A stretch of DNA of 64,000 nucleotides, from contig CAKVGZ010000003.1 of assembly GCA_934747765.1 (NCBI GenBank), positions 62,001 to 126,000 of the forward strand, given 5' to 3'. The position numbers were made by a program, and so were the translations under genes. This document shows positions 33,590-43,134 of this stretch, piece after piece. Source of the DNA: an uncultured Clostridia bacterium. Lineage in GTDB: Bacteria; Bacillota; Clostridia; Christensenellales; UBA1242. The notes beneath the pieces are model-generated. The model was not told the origin of the DNA. It saw only the letters and a program-made list of their open reading frames with translations, and made no database searches. The number at the start of each line of letters is the position of its first letter. Position 1 is the stretch's first letter.

Positions 33590-36054
33590 TGACACAACAA
33601 CAAAATAAAAATGGTGGTTTTGTAAACTTAAAAAAGATTCACGACATTCAAGTTGGCGGGTCTGTTCAAGCGTTGATTCGTGACCTCCGTTCAACAAGAA
33701 TCCAACTTGATCATATTGTCTCGGAAGCAAAAAATCTTCTGCAATCGAAACGTGTGAAAGTTGTTGAAAAAGAAGTTGAAAAACCAATTGAACAAAAGGT
33801 TGAAGAAAAAGTGGTGGCAAAACCTGTTTATGAAAATAGACAGAATTTTTCTCCAAGAGAAACAAGATTTGAAAAACGTGACTTTGAAAAACGTGACTTT
33901 AAAAAACAACCTTTTTCAAAAGACCAACCTCGTCAGTTTGGGCAAGGCGGAAAATCGTTTGAAAAGAAACCTTTTGGCAACCAACAGTTCAACAAACCTT
34001 TCAACAGGGATGGACAAAAACAAGGCGCAGGATTTGCTTCCAGCAAAGGGAACAATTTCCGTTCTTTTGCCGCTCCAGACATTGTTATTCCTGAAACAAA
34101 TCGCAGATTTGACAATAACAAAAACAAAACACAAACTCGCGATTTAGATGAAAGAAAACAACCAACAAAACGCAATCAACAACAATCGTACAAAAATGTT
34201 TTGGTCAACGATTCTGATGGTTTTGAAGAAATGAGAATGGGTTCAAGAAAACTTATCAAAACAAAAAAGGAAAAGCAAGAAACTTTTGTTGCGCCTGTTA
34301 TCGACCATGCTGTTGTGACAAGCGAAAACATTTCAGTTAAAACATTGTCCGAAAAAACAGGAAAACCAGCAACAGAAATAATCAAAAAACTTATGATTCT
34401 TGGAATTATGTCAAACATCAACAGCACAATCGATTATGAAACTGCCGAACTTGTTGCAAGCGAACTTGGAATCACTCTTGAACTTAAACTTGAAAAATCG
34501 TTTGAAGAAAAACTTCTTGAACAAACAACAACCGAATCAAGCGAAAATCTTGTTGTTCGCCCACCAGTTGTGACTGTTATGGGTCACGTTGACCACGGAA
34601 AAACTTCGCTTCTTGACGCAATCAGAAAAACAAACGTTGTTTCGGGAGAAGCGGGTGGAATCACTCAAAAAATTGGTGCATATTCCATTGTTGCAAATGG
34701 TCAAAAAATCACATTCATCGACACTCCTGGCCATGCTGCGTTCACGAGCATGAGAGCAAGAGGTGCAAAAATAACCGACATTGCAATTCTTGTTGTGGCA
34801 GCCGACGACGGGCTTATGCCTCAAACAGAAGAAGCAATCAACCACATCAAAGCGGCAAATGTGCCTATGATTGTTGCGATCAACAAAATGGACAAACCTG
34901 AAGCAAATCCAGAAAGAGTCAAACAACAACTTGCCGAAAAAGGAATTTTGCCGGAAGAATGGGGTGGTGACACAATTTTCGTTCCTATTTCAGCAAAACA
35001 AGGAACAGGAATTGACAAACTTCTTGAAACAATATTGCTTGTTGCAGAAGTTCAAGAACTTAAGGCAGATCCTTCAAGAATGGCAACTGGCGTTGTTATT
35101 GAAGCAGAGCTTGACAAAAATCGCGGACCTGTTGCATCTGTGCTTGTTCAAAATGGAACATTGCGCGTTGGAGATAACGTTGTTTGCGGTCTGACCTATG
35201 GAAAAGTTCGTGCTCTCTACGATGAAAAAGGAAAGGCCGTTAAAGAAGCTGGACCATCAATTTGTGTTTCTGTTCTTGGATTCAACGAAGTTCCAAGTTC
35301 TGGCGACGCAGTTGTTGCAATTGATGAGAAATTCTCAAAACAAGTTATTGAAGAAAGAAAGGCAAAAATTAAACTCGAAAAAGCAAGTGCAACATCAGGA
35401 GTTTCTCTTGACGACTTCATGAGCAAAGTTAACGAGGGAAAACTTAAAGCGCTAAACATCATCATAAAAGCGGACGTTCAAGGCTCGGTTGAAGCATTGC
35501 GTCAAACATTAACAACAATCCGAAACGACGAAGTCAAAGTTGTTTGCATTCACAGCGGTGTTGGATTTGTCACAGAATCTGACGTTATTTTGGCAAAGGC
35601 ATCTGACGCAGTTATCATTGCATTCAATGTCAAAACTGGACCAAAAGCAAGCCAACTTGCAAAAACCGAAAAAGTTGAAATAAAAGATTACAGCATCATC
35701 TATGAAGTTGTTGACGATTTGACAGCAGCAATCACAGGAATGCAAACAATCAAATATCAACAAGTTGTTATCGGTCACGGGGAAGTTAGAGCAATGTTCA
35801 AACTTTCAACAAGTGGTTACATTGTTGGAACCTATGTTACTGATGGAAAAGTCACAAGAAATTCTTTTGTTAGAGTTTATCGTGGTGATGAACTTGTTTG
35901 CGAAAATCAACTTGAAAGCTTGAAAATTGCAAAAGATGACAAATCAGAGGTTCAAAAAGGCTATGAATGTGGAATTAAGATTGGTGACGCAAATCTTGTT
36001 AAAGTTGATGATAGACTTGAATTCTATGTTAATGAGCCAATAAAAAACAAGTAG
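33589..36054 (+). CDS. infB: Translation initiation factor IF-2
   Basis: An 821-residue IF-2. The G domain starts near residue 330: PVVTVMGHVDHGKTSLLDAI, DTPGHAAFTSMRARG, VAINKMDKPEAN. Ahead of it are an IF2-N-like domain and a long basic, Lys/Arg/Gln/Phe-rich linker with repeated FEKRDF units (about 85-130). The C-terminal domains bind initiator tRNA. GTP-dependent delivery of fMet-tRNA. AAGGAG precedes the ATG. Confidence 0.98.
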   Translation: MTQQQNKNGGFVNLKKIHDIQVGGSVQALIRDLRSTRIQLDHIVSEAKNLLQSKRVKVVEKEVEKPIEQKVEEKVVAKPVYENRQNFSPRETRFEKRDFEKRDFKKQPFSKDQPRQFGQGGKSFEKKPFGNQQFNKPFNRDGQKQGAGFASSKGNNFRSFAAPDIVIPETNRRFDNNKNKTQTRDLDERKQPTKRNQQQSYKNVLVNDSDGFEEMRMGSRKLIKTKKEKQETFVAPVIDHAVVTSENISVKTLSEKTGKPATEIIKKLMILGIMSNINSTIDYETAELVASELGITLELKLEKSFEEKLLEQTTTESSENLVVRPPVVTVMGHVDHGKTSLLDAIRKTNVVSGEAGGITQKIGAYSIVANGQKITFIDTPGHAAFTSMRARGAKITDIAILVVAADDGLMPQTEEAINHIKAANVPMIVAINKMDKPEANPERVKQQLAEKGILPEEWGGDTIFVPISAKQGTGIDKLLETILLVAEVQELKADPSRMATGVVIEAELDKNRGPVASVLVQNGTLRVGDNVVCGLTYGKVRALYDEKGKAVKEAGPSICVSVLGFNEVPSSGDAVVAIDEKFSKQVIEERKAKIKLEKASATSGVSLDDFMSKVNEGKLKALNIIIKADVQGSVEALRQTLTTIRNDEVKVVCIHSGVGFVTESDVILAKASDAVIIAFNVKTGPKASQLAKTEKVEIKDYSIIYEVVDDLTAAITGMQTIKYQQVVIGHGEVRAMFKLSTSGYIVGTYVTDGKVTRNSFVRVYRGDELVCENQLESLKIAKDDKSEVQKGYECGIKIGDANLVKVDDRLEFYVNEPIKNK

Positions 36055-36062
36055 GAGATAAG

Positions 36063-36410
36063 ATGAATTTTCGAATGGAACGCGTTAATTTGGAAATTAA
36101 AAACAGTTTGTCTGAAATAATTTCCAACATGAATAACTCAAAAATTTCAAATCAGTTTGTCACAATTGCTGACGTTGAAACTTCGCCAGATTTATATTCA
36201 AGCAAAGTTTTGATTTCATGTTTGTCTAATGATGAAAAAAATTGCGAAGAAATCGTTGAAATCTTGAATTCTTCCAAGGGTTTTATAAAACGTGAACTTG
36301 CAAAAAAAATTAAGATAAAACGAATTCCAGACATTTATTTTGTTGCAGATTATTTTGAAAAACACGCACAAAGAATTGACGATTTATTAAAACAAATTAA
36401 GAAAGATTAA
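36063..36410 (+). CDS. rbfA: Ribosome-binding factor A (RbfA)
   Basis: A 115-residue KH-like protein: RMERVNLEIKNSLSEII at the start, ISCLSNDEKNCEEIVEIL in the middle and KRIPDIYFVADYFEKHAQRIDDLL at the end, all family features. It matures the 30S subunit by acting on the 5' end of 16S rRNA. Last gene of the operon; TAGGAG precedes the ATG. Confidence 0.95.
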   Translation: MNFRMERVNLEIKNSLSEIISNMNNSKISNQFVTIADVETSPDLYSSKVLISCLSNDEKNCEEIVEILNSSKGFIKRELAKKIKIKRIPDIYFVADYFEKHAQRIDDLLKQIKKD

Positions 36411-36437
36411 ACAAAGCAATTATGCTTTGTTTTTTTG
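36409..36437 (+). terminator. Terminator after rbfA
   Basis: AAACAAAGCA / TGCTTTGTTT inverted repeat followed by T residues. Confidence 0.9.
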
Positions 36438-36475
36438 TTATGAATATAAAAAACTATTTTCCAAAAACTACGTCT

Positions 36476-38086
36476 ATGGAAACAGTTAAAAAAGAAAACA
36501 AATTTGCAAAAGGTGCAATTATTTTGCTTTTGAGTGCACTTGTTTGCAAAGTCATCGGAGCATTATATCGAATTCCGCTGTCAAACATTTTGGGAGCTGA
36601 AGGAATTGGCTTGTATCAACTTATTTTTCCTGTATATTCATTGTTTTTGATTTTTTCAAGCGGAGGAATTCCTGTTGCTCTTTCCAAACTTGTTGCATCG
36701 TGCAGAGCCAAAGGCAAAGAAAAACGAGCAAAAAGATTTCTCTTTCAATCAATTATTTTGTTGCTTTCAATATCAGTTGTTTTTGCACTCATGTTCATTT
36801 TTCTTGGAAAACAAATTGCTTCATTCCAGGGAAATGTTCAGGCAAGGCTGGGCTATGTGGCAGTTGGAATTGCAATTGTTTTTGCAAGTGTTCTGACTGG
36901 ACTCAGGGGATATTTTCAAGGCTATCAAAACATGACGCCAACGGCAATATCTCAAATTATTGAACAATTTTTGAAACTTATTTTGGGCTTGACTTTTGCA
37001 TTTCTGTTGATGCCAAAAGGAACAACTTATGGAGTTTTTGGAGCAATCATGGGCGTTGCAGTTAGCGAACTTGTTGCTTTTGTTTATCTGGCTTTGTCAT
37101 TCCTTTTCAAAAGAAAAAAGGCAGATGTCTTGTCGATTGAAACGTCAACAAAATTTTCGGAAGATTTCAAAACACTTTTGAAATTGGCGTTTCCAATCAC
37201 ATTAAGTTCCTCAATTTTTCCTCTCATTTTGGCAGTGGACAGTTTTTTGATTGTTAACTTGCTTTTGTCAAATGGCATGACAAGTTTGGAAAGCACGCAA
37301 GTGTTTGGTGTTTATTCAGGGATGGTGAATTCGCTTGTCAATTTTCCAACTGTTGTTTCAATGGCACTTGCTGTGAGTTTGATTCCGGAAATTTCTTATG
37401 CTGAAGAACGTGGAGAAAAGGCAAATTTGGGAGCAATTTTTAAAATTGTGTTTTTTATTTCAATTCCTTGTGTTTTTATTTATTTTGCATTTTCGCGAGA
37501 AATAATTGCTGTGTTGTATCCAAATGCAACAAATCCAGCACTTTTAAATCTTGGGTCGTCACTTTTGAGAATCATGGCAATCAACATTTTCTACATTTCG
37601 CTTCTGCAACTTTCAACATCAATCCTCCAAGCAAAAAATAAAAGTTTGACATCACTTATGAATCTGACAGTTGCGGGCGTCACCAAAGTTCTTTTGACAG
37701 TTGTTTTTGTTTCATCACCTTTGGGAATTTATGGAGCAGGAGTTGCGTCAATCATGTGCTATGCAATTGCTTGTGGACTTAATGTTGTTGCTCTTCGGGG
37801 AGAAATAGATTTTGGCATTGATTTGAAACAAACGGCTTTGGTGTTTTTGAATTCATTTTTTGCACTTGGAATTGCAATTGGGTTCAATTATCTTTTCAAT
37901 CTTGTTTTTTCAGGTTTTGTTTCAATTCTGCTTTCACTTTGCATTGCTGGAATTTTCTATGTGTTTATGTCACTTTTGTTGCCAATATTTTCAAAAGAAG
38001 AACTTCAAAAAATACCTTTTGGCTCCAAAATTTGCGTGATAAGAGAAAAATTTGTTGCAAAATTTAAAATCAAAAAAAAGAGTTAA
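36476..38086 (+). CDS. SpoVB-like MATE/Wzx-type flippase
   Basis: A ~536-residue polytopic membrane protein with about 14 hydrophobic segments and the MurJ/SpoVB-type N-terminus: FAKGAIILLLSALVCKVIGALYRIPLSNILGAEG. Members flip lipid-linked precursors; SpoVB is needed for spore cortex in Bacillus. Other MOP-family flippases cannot be excluded. The start is uncertain: ATG 36476 gives a family-like N-terminus, while ATG 36440 would add 12 residues and begins just past the rbfA terminator. No ribosome site is obvious for either. Confidence 0.85.
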   Translation: METVKKENKFAKGAIILLLSALVCKVIGALYRIPLSNILGAEGIGLYQLIFPVYSLFLIFSSGGIPVALSKLVASCRAKGKEKRAKRFLFQSIILLLSISVVFALMFIFLGKQIASFQGNVQARLGYVAVGIAIVFASVLTGLRGYFQGYQNMTPTAISQIIEQFLKLILGLTFAFLLMPKGTTYGVFGAIMGVAVSELVAFVYLALSFLFKRKKADVLSIETSTKFSEDFKTLLKLAFPITLSSSIFPLILAVDSFLIVNLLLSNGMTSLESTQVFGVYSGMVNSLVNFPTVVSMALAVSLIPEISYAEERGEKANLGAIFKIVFFISIPCVFIYFAFSREIIAVLYPNATNPALLNLGSSLLRIMAINIFYISLLQLSTSILQAKNKSLTSLMNLTVAGVTKVLLTVVFVSSPLGIYGAGVASIMCYAIACGLNVVALRGEIDFGIDLKQTALVFLNSFFALGIAIGFNYLFNLVFSGFVSILLSLCIAGIFYVFMSLLLPIFSKEELQKIPFGSKICVIREKFVAKFKIKKKS

Positions 38087-38114
38087 TTTTAAATTTTTAG
38101 GCAAAAATCTTTTT

Positions 38115-38387
38115 ATGAACAAAAATGAACTGATTGAATTTGCATCAAGAAAAGCAAAACTAACAAAAAAGGAATGTCTAAATTGCCTCAACGCAATAAC
38201 AGAACTTATTGGGGAAGTTGTTAAACGAGGTGGCGAGGTGAAAATTTGTGGGTTCGGGAAATTCGAGCCTAAAATCCGTCATGAAAGAAAAGGCATTAAC
38301 CCTCAAACCCTTGAAGAAATTGTCATCAAACAAAAACTTTCGCTTGGATTCAAAAGTTCAAGCAAGTTTGATGAAAAGATTAAATAA
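38115..38387 (+). CDS. hup: HU-type DNA-binding protein
   Basis: A 90-residue HU/IHF fold: MNKNELIEFASRKAKLTKKE, the turn GFGKFEPKIRHERKGINPQT, then the C-terminal helix. It bends and compacts DNA. The middle contains ECLNCLNA, two Cys uncommon in HU. The ATG at 38115 gives the canonical N-terminus; no clear ribosome site is seen. Confidence 0.93.
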   Translation: MNKNELIEFASRKAKLTKKECLNCLNAITELIGEVVKRGGEVKICGFGKFEPKIRHERKGINPQTLEEIVIKQKLSLGFKSSSKFDEKIK

Positions 38388-38388
38388 G

Positions 38389-38417
38389 TTGACTTTTAAA
38401 TTTTAATAATCTACAAT
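38389..38417 (+). promoter_or_regulatory. dus promoter, leaderless start
   Basis: TTGACT, 17-nt spacer, TACAAT, seven bases, ATG at 38425. Confidence 0.8.
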
Positions 38418-38424
38418 CTTCTCT

Positions 38425-39504
38425 ATGAGAATTGGAAACATTGAACTTAAAAATAACATTTTTCTTGCGCCAATGGCAGGTGTTAATGACGTGGGCTTTC
38501 GCGCTTTGGCAAGTTTTTTTGGTGCGGAAATTGCATACACCGAAATGGTCAGTGCAAAAGGGCTTATCTATGGTGAAGGAAAAGCGCTTCACACTCCATT
38601 AAATCCAAATTTTGCCAAGGAAAACGAAAAGTTTGCTTCCAACAAATCTTCGTGGCTTTTGCTAACGGAGGATGTTGAAAAAATCAAAGCTGTTCAAATT
38701 TTTGGCGCAGACCCAAAATATATGGCGAGGGCTTGCAAACTTGATTATTTAAAAAAATTCGACATTATTGACATAAACATGGGTTGCCCAGCTCCAAAAA
38801 TTGTTAGAAATGGTGAGGGAAGTGCACTCATGGAAAATATGGCGCTTGCAAAACAAGTCATTGAAGAATGCGTGAAAGTTTCTGACAAACCAATCACTGT
38901 TAAATTCCGAAAAGGTTACAAAATTAACAATGCAGTTGAGTTCGCAAAAATGTGTGAGCAAGCAGGAGCAAGTGCAATTTCTGTTCACACACGTTTTGCA
39001 AATCAGGGTTACAGCGGGATAGTTGATTATGATTTGATTAAAGAAATTAAACAATCTGTCAAAATTCCAGTCATCGGGAGCGGGGATATTGAAGATGAAG
39101 AAACGTATCGTAAAATGCTTGAAACAGGTGTTGACGGAATTATGGTTGGGCGAGCAAGTTTTGGAAATCCAATGATTTTTAAAGCGCTTTGTGAACTTAA
39201 ATCTGGAATAAAAGTTCCAATGCATGAATATATTTTGAAAGACAATTTTTTTGCTGATGTTTTGGAAAAAGATGACATCAATCTTTTGAAAGAAAATGAA
39301 AACTACATCAAATATCTTTGTGCAAAAAAACATATAAAAATTTTGAGAAAATATTTTGCCGAAAACTTTTTGATTAAGTATATGAGAAAGCATATGTTGT
39401 GGTATGCAAATGGTTTGAAAAACAATCCAGAATTAAAACAAAAAATTGCGCTAAGCAACGACCTTGATTTATCGCTTGAAATGCTTAAAGAAATGATTTT
39501 GTGA
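38425..39504 (+). CDS. dus: tRNA-dihydrouridine synthase
   Basis: A 359-residue flavoenzyme of the DusB type. FMN-binding barrel segments: LAPMAGVNDVGFRALA, IDINMGCPAPKIVRNGEGSALM (catalytic Cys in GCP), PITVKFRKGY, SVHTRFANQGYSG and VPVIGSGDIED-type (here IPVIGSGDIED), then DGIMVGRASFGNPMIF. It reduces uridine in tRNA D-loops. There is no Shine-Dalgarno; the promoter ends 7 nt before the ATG. A terminator follows. Confidence 0.95.
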   Translation: MRIGNIELKNNIFLAPMAGVNDVGFRALASFFGAEIAYTEMVSAKGLIYGEGKALHTPLNPNFAKENEKFASNKSSWLLLTEDVEKIKAVQIFGADPKYMARACKLDYLKKFDIIDINMGCPAPKIVRNGEGSALMENMALAKQVIEECVKVSDKPITVKFRKGYKINNAVEFAKMCEQAGASAISVHTRFANQGYSGIVDYDLIKEIKQSVKIPVIGSGDIEDEETYRKMLETGVDGIMVGRASFGNPMIFKALCELKSGIKVPMHEYILKDNFFADVLEKDDINLLKENENYIKYLCAKKHIKILRKYFAENFLIKYMRKHMLWYANGLKNNPELKQKIALSNDLDLSLEMLKEMIL

Positions 39505-39531
39505 AACTGTTCTAATTGAACAGTTTTTTTA
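39504..39531 (+). terminator. Terminator after dus
   Basis: AAACTGTTC / GAACAGTTT inverted repeat followed by T residues. Confidence 0.9.
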
Positions 39532-39559
39532 ATATAAATATATAAGAAACGGAGGAAAC

Positions 39560-40012
39560 ATGAAAATCAAAGCACTAAAATTTAAATCACCAAAAATCAA
39601 GATGCCAAAAAATCGCGAAGTTTCAGAACAAGACAGCCCAAAAGCTTGGCTCACAGTTTTGAAGGGGAGTTTGGTCGCACTTTCAATTTCACTTGTTTCA
39701 ATTTTGATTTTTGCATTTTTCATAAAATATGTTGCTGTGCCAACCAATGCAATAAAACCTATAAATCAAGTTATCAAAGGTTTAAGTTTGCTCATAGGAA
39801 CATTTGTTGCACTAAAGAAAGTTGACAAAATGGGGCTTATCAACGGGCTTCTGATTGGGCTTGCCTACACAGTTTTGGCTTTTGTTGTTTTCTCAATTTT
39901 AGACGGACATTTTGAGTTCACAAAATCTCTTGTTAATGACCTTTTGTTTGGGGGATTGATTGGAGGAATTTGCGGAGTTATTGCTGTTAATTTCAGACGA
40001 AAAACAAATTGA
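39560..40012 (+). CDS. TIGR04086-type four-helix membrane protein
   Basis: A 150-residue protein with four hydrophobic segments (about 33-57, 66-88, 94-114, 120-142) and a basic N-terminus rich in KxKxPK. The GxxIGLAYTVLAFVVFS and GGLIGGICGVIAVNFRRK parts match the TIGR04086 membrane family of Clostridia, whose function is unknown. CGGAGG precedes the ATG. Transcribed alone between two terminators. Confidence 0.78.
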   Translation: MKIKALKFKSPKIKMPKNREVSEQDSPKAWLTVLKGSLVALSISLVSILIFAFFIKYVAVPTNAIKPINQVIKGLSLLIGTFVALKKVDKMGLINGLLIGLAYTVLAFVVFSILDGHFEFTKSLVNDLLFGGLIGGICGVIAVNFRRKTN

Positions 40013-40036
40013 CTTTCTAAAGGAAGTCTTTTTTCT
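40010..40036 (+). terminator. Terminator after the TIGR04086 gene
   Basis: GACTTTC / GGAAGTC inverted repeat with TTTTTT. Confidence 0.8.
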
Positions 40037-40064
40037 TTGTAAAATTGAAAATTTGGATTAAACT
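40037..40064 (+). promoter_or_regulatory. cmk promoter, leaderless start
   Basis: TTGTAA, 16-nt spacer, TAAACT, six bases, ATG at 40071. Confidence 0.7.
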
Positions 40065-40070
40065 ATATTC

Positions 40071-40730
40071 ATGATTAACATAGCAATTGACGGAACTGCG
40101 GGAAGTGGGAAAGGAACAATTTCAGAACTTCTTGCAAAAAAATTGGGTTATTATCACCTTGACACAGGGGCAATTTATCGCAGTTTGACATACTTCTTAA
40201 TTCAAGAAAAAATTGACTTAAACGATGAAAAAGAGATTTGCAAAACGCTGGAAAAAATTGATTTCAAAGTTCAGTTTGAGAAAGATAAAGATGGAAATCA
40301 AGTTCAAAAAAATTTGTTGTTTGGAGAGGACCTAAAAAATAAAATTCGAACGGAAGAAATAAGCGTTTCAACGTCAAGAATTTCAAAGTTTGATTGTGTC
40401 AGGAAATTTGCAACAAAAATTCAGCACGAACTTGCCTCAAAATATGACCTTATCATTGAAGGAAGAGATATTGGAACTGTTGTTTTGCTCAACGCAGATT
40501 ACAAGTTTTTCCTAACTGCAAAGCCAGAAATTCGGGCAAAACGAAGAGCGGAGCAACTTAATCAACCGCAAAACTATAACAAAATTTTGAAGGATATCAT
40601 TGAAAGAGATGAGGCTGACATGAAAAGAAAATCATCTCCTCTAAAACGAGCAGATGATGCAATTTTGATTGATAATTCATTTCAAACCGCATTTCAAACG
40701 CTTTCTGAAATGATTTCTTATATCAAATGA
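40071..40730 (+). CDS. cmk: (d)CMP kinase
   Basis: A 219-residue P-loop kinase: NIAIDGTAGSGKGTISELLA, LDTGAIYRSLTYF, IIEGRDIGTVVLLNADYKFFLTA and RRAEQLN are all cytidylate kinase features. It phosphorylates CMP and dCMP. No ribosome site; the -10 ends 6 nt before the ATG. The stop overlaps the convergent fabG-like gene by 8 nt. The rpsA or ispH genes often seen after cmk are absent. Confidence 0.95.
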   Translation: MINIAIDGTAGSGKGTISELLAKKLGYYHLDTGAIYRSLTYFLIQEKIDLNDEKEICKTLEKIDFKVQFEKDKDGNQVQKNLLFGEDLKNKIRTEEISVSTSRISKFDCVRKFATKIQHELASKYDLIIEGRDIGTVVLLNADYKFFLTAKPEIRAKRRAEQLNQPQNYNKILKDIIERDEADMKRKSSPLKRADDAILIDNSFQTAFQTLSEMISYIK

Positions 40731-41454
40731 ACCCACCGTCAACAACAAGAGTTTGACCAGTGATATAATCTGACGAAGCCAAAAAGAATATTGCGTCTGC
40801 AACTTCTTTTGGTTTTCCCATTCGACCAAGCGAAATTGAATCTTCAAGTTCGCTTTTTTCTTTTTGAGTCAAGTTTTTGTTCATGTCGGTGTCGATGACT
40901 CCAGGGGCAACACAATTAACTTTTATATTTGAACTTCCAAGTTCTTTTGACAGTGCTTTTGAAAGACCAATTAGTCCTGCTTTTGTTGCGGAGTAGAGCG
41001 CCTCACATGAACCTCCAGAAACTCCCCAAACAGATGACACACAAACAATGCTTCCGTTTTTGTTGGAAATCATGTTGGAAATTGCGGACAAAATCATATT
41101 GTGCGCACCTTTAAGATTGGTTCCAATCAGTGTGTCAAAATCTTTAGGACAGGTGTCAATTATAAGTTTGTTTTGAGCAATTCCTGCATTGAGAACAAGG
41201 CAATCAATTTTGCCAAAAATTGACAGAGCGTAGTTGACCATTTTTTTGCATTCTTCATATTTTGAAACGTCACACTTATAAATTTCAGCAATAACGTCAG
41301 GAAAACATTTGTTGATTTCTTTTTTAATTTCAAGCGCAGAAGATTGAGAAGAGTTGTAGTTTATTAAAACATTGTAACCTTCTTTTGCAAATTTTTTTGC
41401 TGTTTCGGCACCAATTCCTTTTGATGCACCTGTTATAATCACATTTTTTCTCAT
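40723..41454 (-). CDS. fabG: 3-oxoacyl-ACP reductase-like SDR
   Basis: A 243-residue short-chain dehydrogenase: NVIITGASKGIGAETAKKF cofactor site, VLNAGIAQ, VSSVWG with the catalytic Ser, Y-SATK catalytic Tyr/Lys and PGVIDTDMN. Length and GRMGKPKEVADAIFFLASSDYITGQ at the end fit FabG best; another SDR substrate is possible because no other fab gene is nearby. The start lacks a ribosome site; the promoter ends 6 nt upstream. Confidence 0.85.
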   Translation of the reverse strand: MRKNVIITGASKGIGAETAKKFAKEGYNVLINYNSSQSSALEIKKEINKCFPDVIAEIYKCDVSKYEECKKMVNYALSIFGKIDCLVLNAGIAQNKLIIDTCPKDFDTLIGTNLKGAHNMILSAISNMISNKNGSIVCVSSVWGVSGGSCEALYSATKAGLIGLSKALSKELGSSNIKVNCVAPGVIDTDMNKNLTQKEKSELEDSISLGRMGKPKEVADAIFFLASSDYITGQTLVVDGGFI

Positions 41455-41460
41455 AAAAGA

Positions 41461-41489
41461 ATTATAACATATTTATTTCAATAACACAA
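41461..41489 (-). promoter_or_regulatory. fabG promoter, leaderless start
   Basis: Minus strand TTGTGT, 17-nt spacer, TATAAT, six bases, ATG at 41454. The -35 lies inside the last codons of the upstream M1 peptidase gene. Confidence 0.75.
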
Positions 41490-43062
41490 CATTTCCACTT
41501 ATCCATGCATCAAAATAATTTTTTAAATTTGTTTTTGAAGTTTTCTCAAAAGAGGCAATTAAGTTGTCCGGCGTGACATTTTGAAATCTGTATTCTTCAA
41601 AATAATTCTGGATGCATTTTTGGAATTTTTTTGGTCCAATAATTTCTCTCAGCGAATCGAAAAGTAACATTCCTTTAACATAAGCAACATAAACATATTC
41701 TTGGTCGGAATTATAGTCGCAAAGGTCACGTGACATTGAAGTGTCAACTTTTCCGTTAACTTTTTCAGCAAGTGAAACAAACAGATTGTAACTAGAATAG
41801 GCATTTGAAATTATTGTGTCTTTCTTTATGTTGTATTCAGGGTGATGCTCATAGAAAAGGGCAGTTGAATATTCTGTCAAACCTTCGTCAAGCCAACCAT
41901 ACGAATAGGCACTGCTTCCAACCATGTTATACCACCATTGGTGAGCAATTTCATGAATAATAACTTGTTGATAGGTGTCCACATTTGTCACATCATCAGA
42001 GATGTAAACAAGGTTTGGAAATTCCATTCCACCGTGTACAAAATTTGCTTGAACAACGCTCAAAGTTTTGTAGGGATAATTGCCAATGTAATTGCTGAAA
42101 AATTTCAATGCTTTTGTTGCAGTTTCCAAAGATAAAGCAGAATTTTCGTCGCTGTAATAGAAGTATTTAACTTGGGTTTCTCCAACTGTTTCAGACATAA
42201 TTTTGAATTCTTTCGACATAACAATTGCAAAATCTCTAACAACTTTTGCCTCAATATTTAAAAGATTTTTATTGTCAATTTCATCTTTGGAAACAACATT
42301 TCCTGTGTTTGAAACAACGTAACTTTTTGACACTTTTAGGTTAACAAAATAGTTTGCCATGTCGGAATAGAATGGGTCACCATTTGAATTATACAAAGAT
42401 TTGTCAAAATCTCCGTTGTTAAACACACAAGCTATTGGATAGAAATTTGCAATGTTAACCGTGTTGTTGCCATAGCCAAAACGATGATTTATGTTTGGAA
42501 GTGTAACAGTGAAATTGATTTTTATGTCAACCTTTTCATTTGGATAGAGGGGAGTTTTCAAAATGACATACAAAATATTTTCATCTTCACCCCCAACAAA
42601 ATATTGATTTTCATCAATTGGCGAAGTGTTCAATGTTTTTGCAATTTCACTATATGTTGGTTGTTCTATGCTAAAAATATTAGCAGATGTTGCGGTACTA
42701 TTCAAAACAGACACATTTTCTATTTTTATGTTGCCATAACTTTTCCCGTTTGGATATGCTTTAATAAAATCGGAAAGTGAAACAACCGATGCTTTTGCTC
42801 CTTCACGAAAAGCATTTGGATAAAGATGAAAACAAAGATGATTCAGTGCGGTGTTGGTTTTGTTCACGTACAAAACGTTTTCAGAGCATGAAAGAGTTTT
42901 TTCTTCGTCGTTAAAATCTATGTCTATGGTGTATGATGAAAGTTTGCTTTCTTCCTTATCAAGGTCGCTTGCGCATCCTGTTAAAAGAACAATAAGCAAA
43001 GCGACAATGCTTAAAAGACAAACTAAAATTAAAATTTTTGTTGCAATTTTTTTTATTTTCAT
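41473..43062 (-). CDS. M1-family aminopeptidase-like lipoprotein
   Basis: A 529-residue protein with a lipoprotein signal (lipobox LLTGC, Cys30). The M1 zinc site is complete: H370-E-I-A-H374 followed by Glu393 (WLDEGLTEYS), and GGMEFPNLVYI stands in for the GAMEN exopeptidase motif. A beta-rich N-terminal domain precedes it. It is likely a cell-surface aminopeptidase trimming external peptides. AAAGGAG lies before the ATG. The gene is divergent to trmD and runs toward fabG. Confidence 0.9.
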   Translation of the reverse strand: MKIKKIATKILILVCLLSIVALLIVLLTGCASDLDKEESKLSSYTIDIDFNDEEKTLSCSENVLYVNKTNTALNHLCFHLYPNAFREGAKASVVSLSDFIKAYPNGKSYGNIKIENVSVLNSTATSANIFSIEQPTYSEIAKTLNTSPIDENQYFVGGEDENILYVILKTPLYPNEKVDIKINFTVTLPNINHRFGYGNNTVNIANFYPIACVFNNGDFDKSLYNSNGDPFYSDMANYFVNLKVSKSYVVSNTGNVVSKDEIDNKNLLNIEAKVVRDFAIVMSKEFKIMSETVGETQVKYFYYSDENSALSLETATKALKFFSNYIGNYPYKTLSVVQANFVHGGMEFPNLVYISDDVTNVDTYQQVIIHEIAHQWWYNMVGSSAYSYGWLDEGLTEYSTALFYEHHPEYNIKKDTIISNAYSSYNLFVSLAEKVNGKVDTSMSRDLCDYNSDQEYVYVAYVKGMLLFDSLREIIGPKKFQKCIQNYFEEYRFQNVTPDNLIASFEKTSKTNLKNYFDAWISGNVVLLK

Positions 43063-43099
43063 TTGGTCTCCTTTTCAAATATTTATATGTTTGAAATGT

Positions 43100-43128
43100 T
43101 TGCTATATTATTGAAATTGATTTATAAT
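43100..43128 (+). promoter_or_regulatory. trmD promoter, leaderless GTG start
   Basis: TTGCTA, 17-nt spacer, TATAAT, six bases, GTG at 43135. Confidence 0.75.
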
Positions 43129-43134
43129 AATTCC

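Noticed and set aside
43063..43134. ATG start of trmD at 43063
   Set aside because: It would add 24 non-homologous residues and lies upstream of the predicted promoter; the GTG at 43135 gives the canonical N-terminus.
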